Source of the DNA: Kitasatospora sp. GP82
GTDB taxonomy: Bacteria; Actinomycetota; Actinomycetes; Streptomycetales; Streptomycetaceae
DNA length: 64,000 nucleotides
Assembly (NCBI RefSeq): GCF_029892105.1
Contig: NZ_JARZAJ010000029.1
Coordinates: 1 to 64,000, forward strand
Reading direction: 5' to 3'
Part shown: in pieces, positions 63,994 to 64,000 of the stretch
How positions within the stretch are numbered: the stretch's first letter is position 1
How the letters are laid out: each line of letters opens with the position of its first letter
The notes under the pieces: model-generated
Seen by the model: only the letters and a program-made list of their open reading frames with translations
Told to the model about the DNA's origin: nothing
The model's database searches: none
Translations under genes and position numbers: made by a program

Positions 63994-64000
63994 ATGAGCC
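63994..64000 (+). CDS. Start of a downstream gene, truncated by the window
   Basis: ATG 63994 with AGGAG about ten bases upstream begins a reading frame cut off after two codons. It lies 54 bases after the cyclase gene and is probably in the same operon. Confidence 0.3.

Overview
The window reads like the chromosome of a Streptomyces-type actinomycete. GC is very high, GTG starts and 4-bp ATGA/GTGA overlaps are common, there are two StrR-type pathway regulators, rare TTA leucine codons appear in two regulators, and almost all of the DNA from about 13.7 kb onward is secondary metabolism. No rRNA, tRNA, CRISPR array or intact insertion sequence was seen.

Layout. (1) 1-5.1 kb holds accessory or housekeeping genes: two unrecognised proteins, a peptidase-inhibitor-I36-like protein, a lone lipoyl carrier gcvH and a small secreted protein. 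(2) 5.1-10.4 kb is a four-gene terpenoid operon: a class I terpene synthase, a class II (QW-repeat) cyclase, a fused SDR/F420-type (DDN) oxidoreductase and a WS/DGAT-type acyltransferase. (3) 10.7-13.2 kb holds two Rossmann oxidoreductases divergent from a TTA-containing LysR regulator. (4) 13.2-13.7 kb contains a tyrosine-recombinase remnant, a likely old integration boundary. (5) 13.7-59.3 kb is a large, unusually fragmented NRPS cluster. (6) 59.4-64 kb has an ABC-F ATPase, a GlgA-type glycosyltransferase and a 2-epi-5-epi-valiolone-synthase-like sugar phosphate cyclase, probably the edge of a C7-cyclitol locus or of a cluster continuing to the right.

NRPS cluster logic. The assembly line is split into free-standing pieces: three lone or terminal condensation/epimerisation-type proteins, a C-A-PCP protein whose A domain has lost its core motifs, an aryl/acyl-A-PCP-C-A-PCP-E protein with a partly degraded second A domain, a lone PCP, a lone ACP, a FAAL, an A domain interrupted by a methyltransferase, a methyltransferase fused to an MbtH-like domain, and two type II thioesterases (one with Cys in place of Ser). 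An amino acid:[carrier protein] ligase (a class II aaRS relative, Zn ligands conserved) sits at the head of one operon, so some carrier proteins are probably charged in trans. No integrated terminal TE domain was found.

Tailoring logic. A benzoylformate decarboxylase with all four catalytic residues and an aldehyde dehydrogenase could make an aromatic acid. A biphenyl-type Rieske dioxygenase (alpha and beta), a BphB-like dihydrodiol dehydrogenase and a BphC-like extradiol dioxygenase could then dihydroxylate and cleave an aromatic ring. A coxMSL-type molybdenum hydroxylase, with a separate XdhC-like maturation gene carrying an apparent in-frame deletion, could hydroxylate a heterocycle. A P450, an FAD monooxygenase, a diiron oxygenase, a luciferase-like monooxygenase and a KedN5-like cobalamin radical SAM methyltransferase complete the set.

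Regulation. Inverted repeats matching the StrR/NovG operator pattern (GTTCRACTG-N11-CRGTYGAAC) lie at 15223 and 54041, with weaker relatives at 24367, 50932 and 55200. They sit in front of cluster genes and suggest a regulon controlled by the two StrR-type proteins. Strong bidirectional hairpin terminators punctuate convergent gene ends at 25.2, 45.2 and 59.3 kb.
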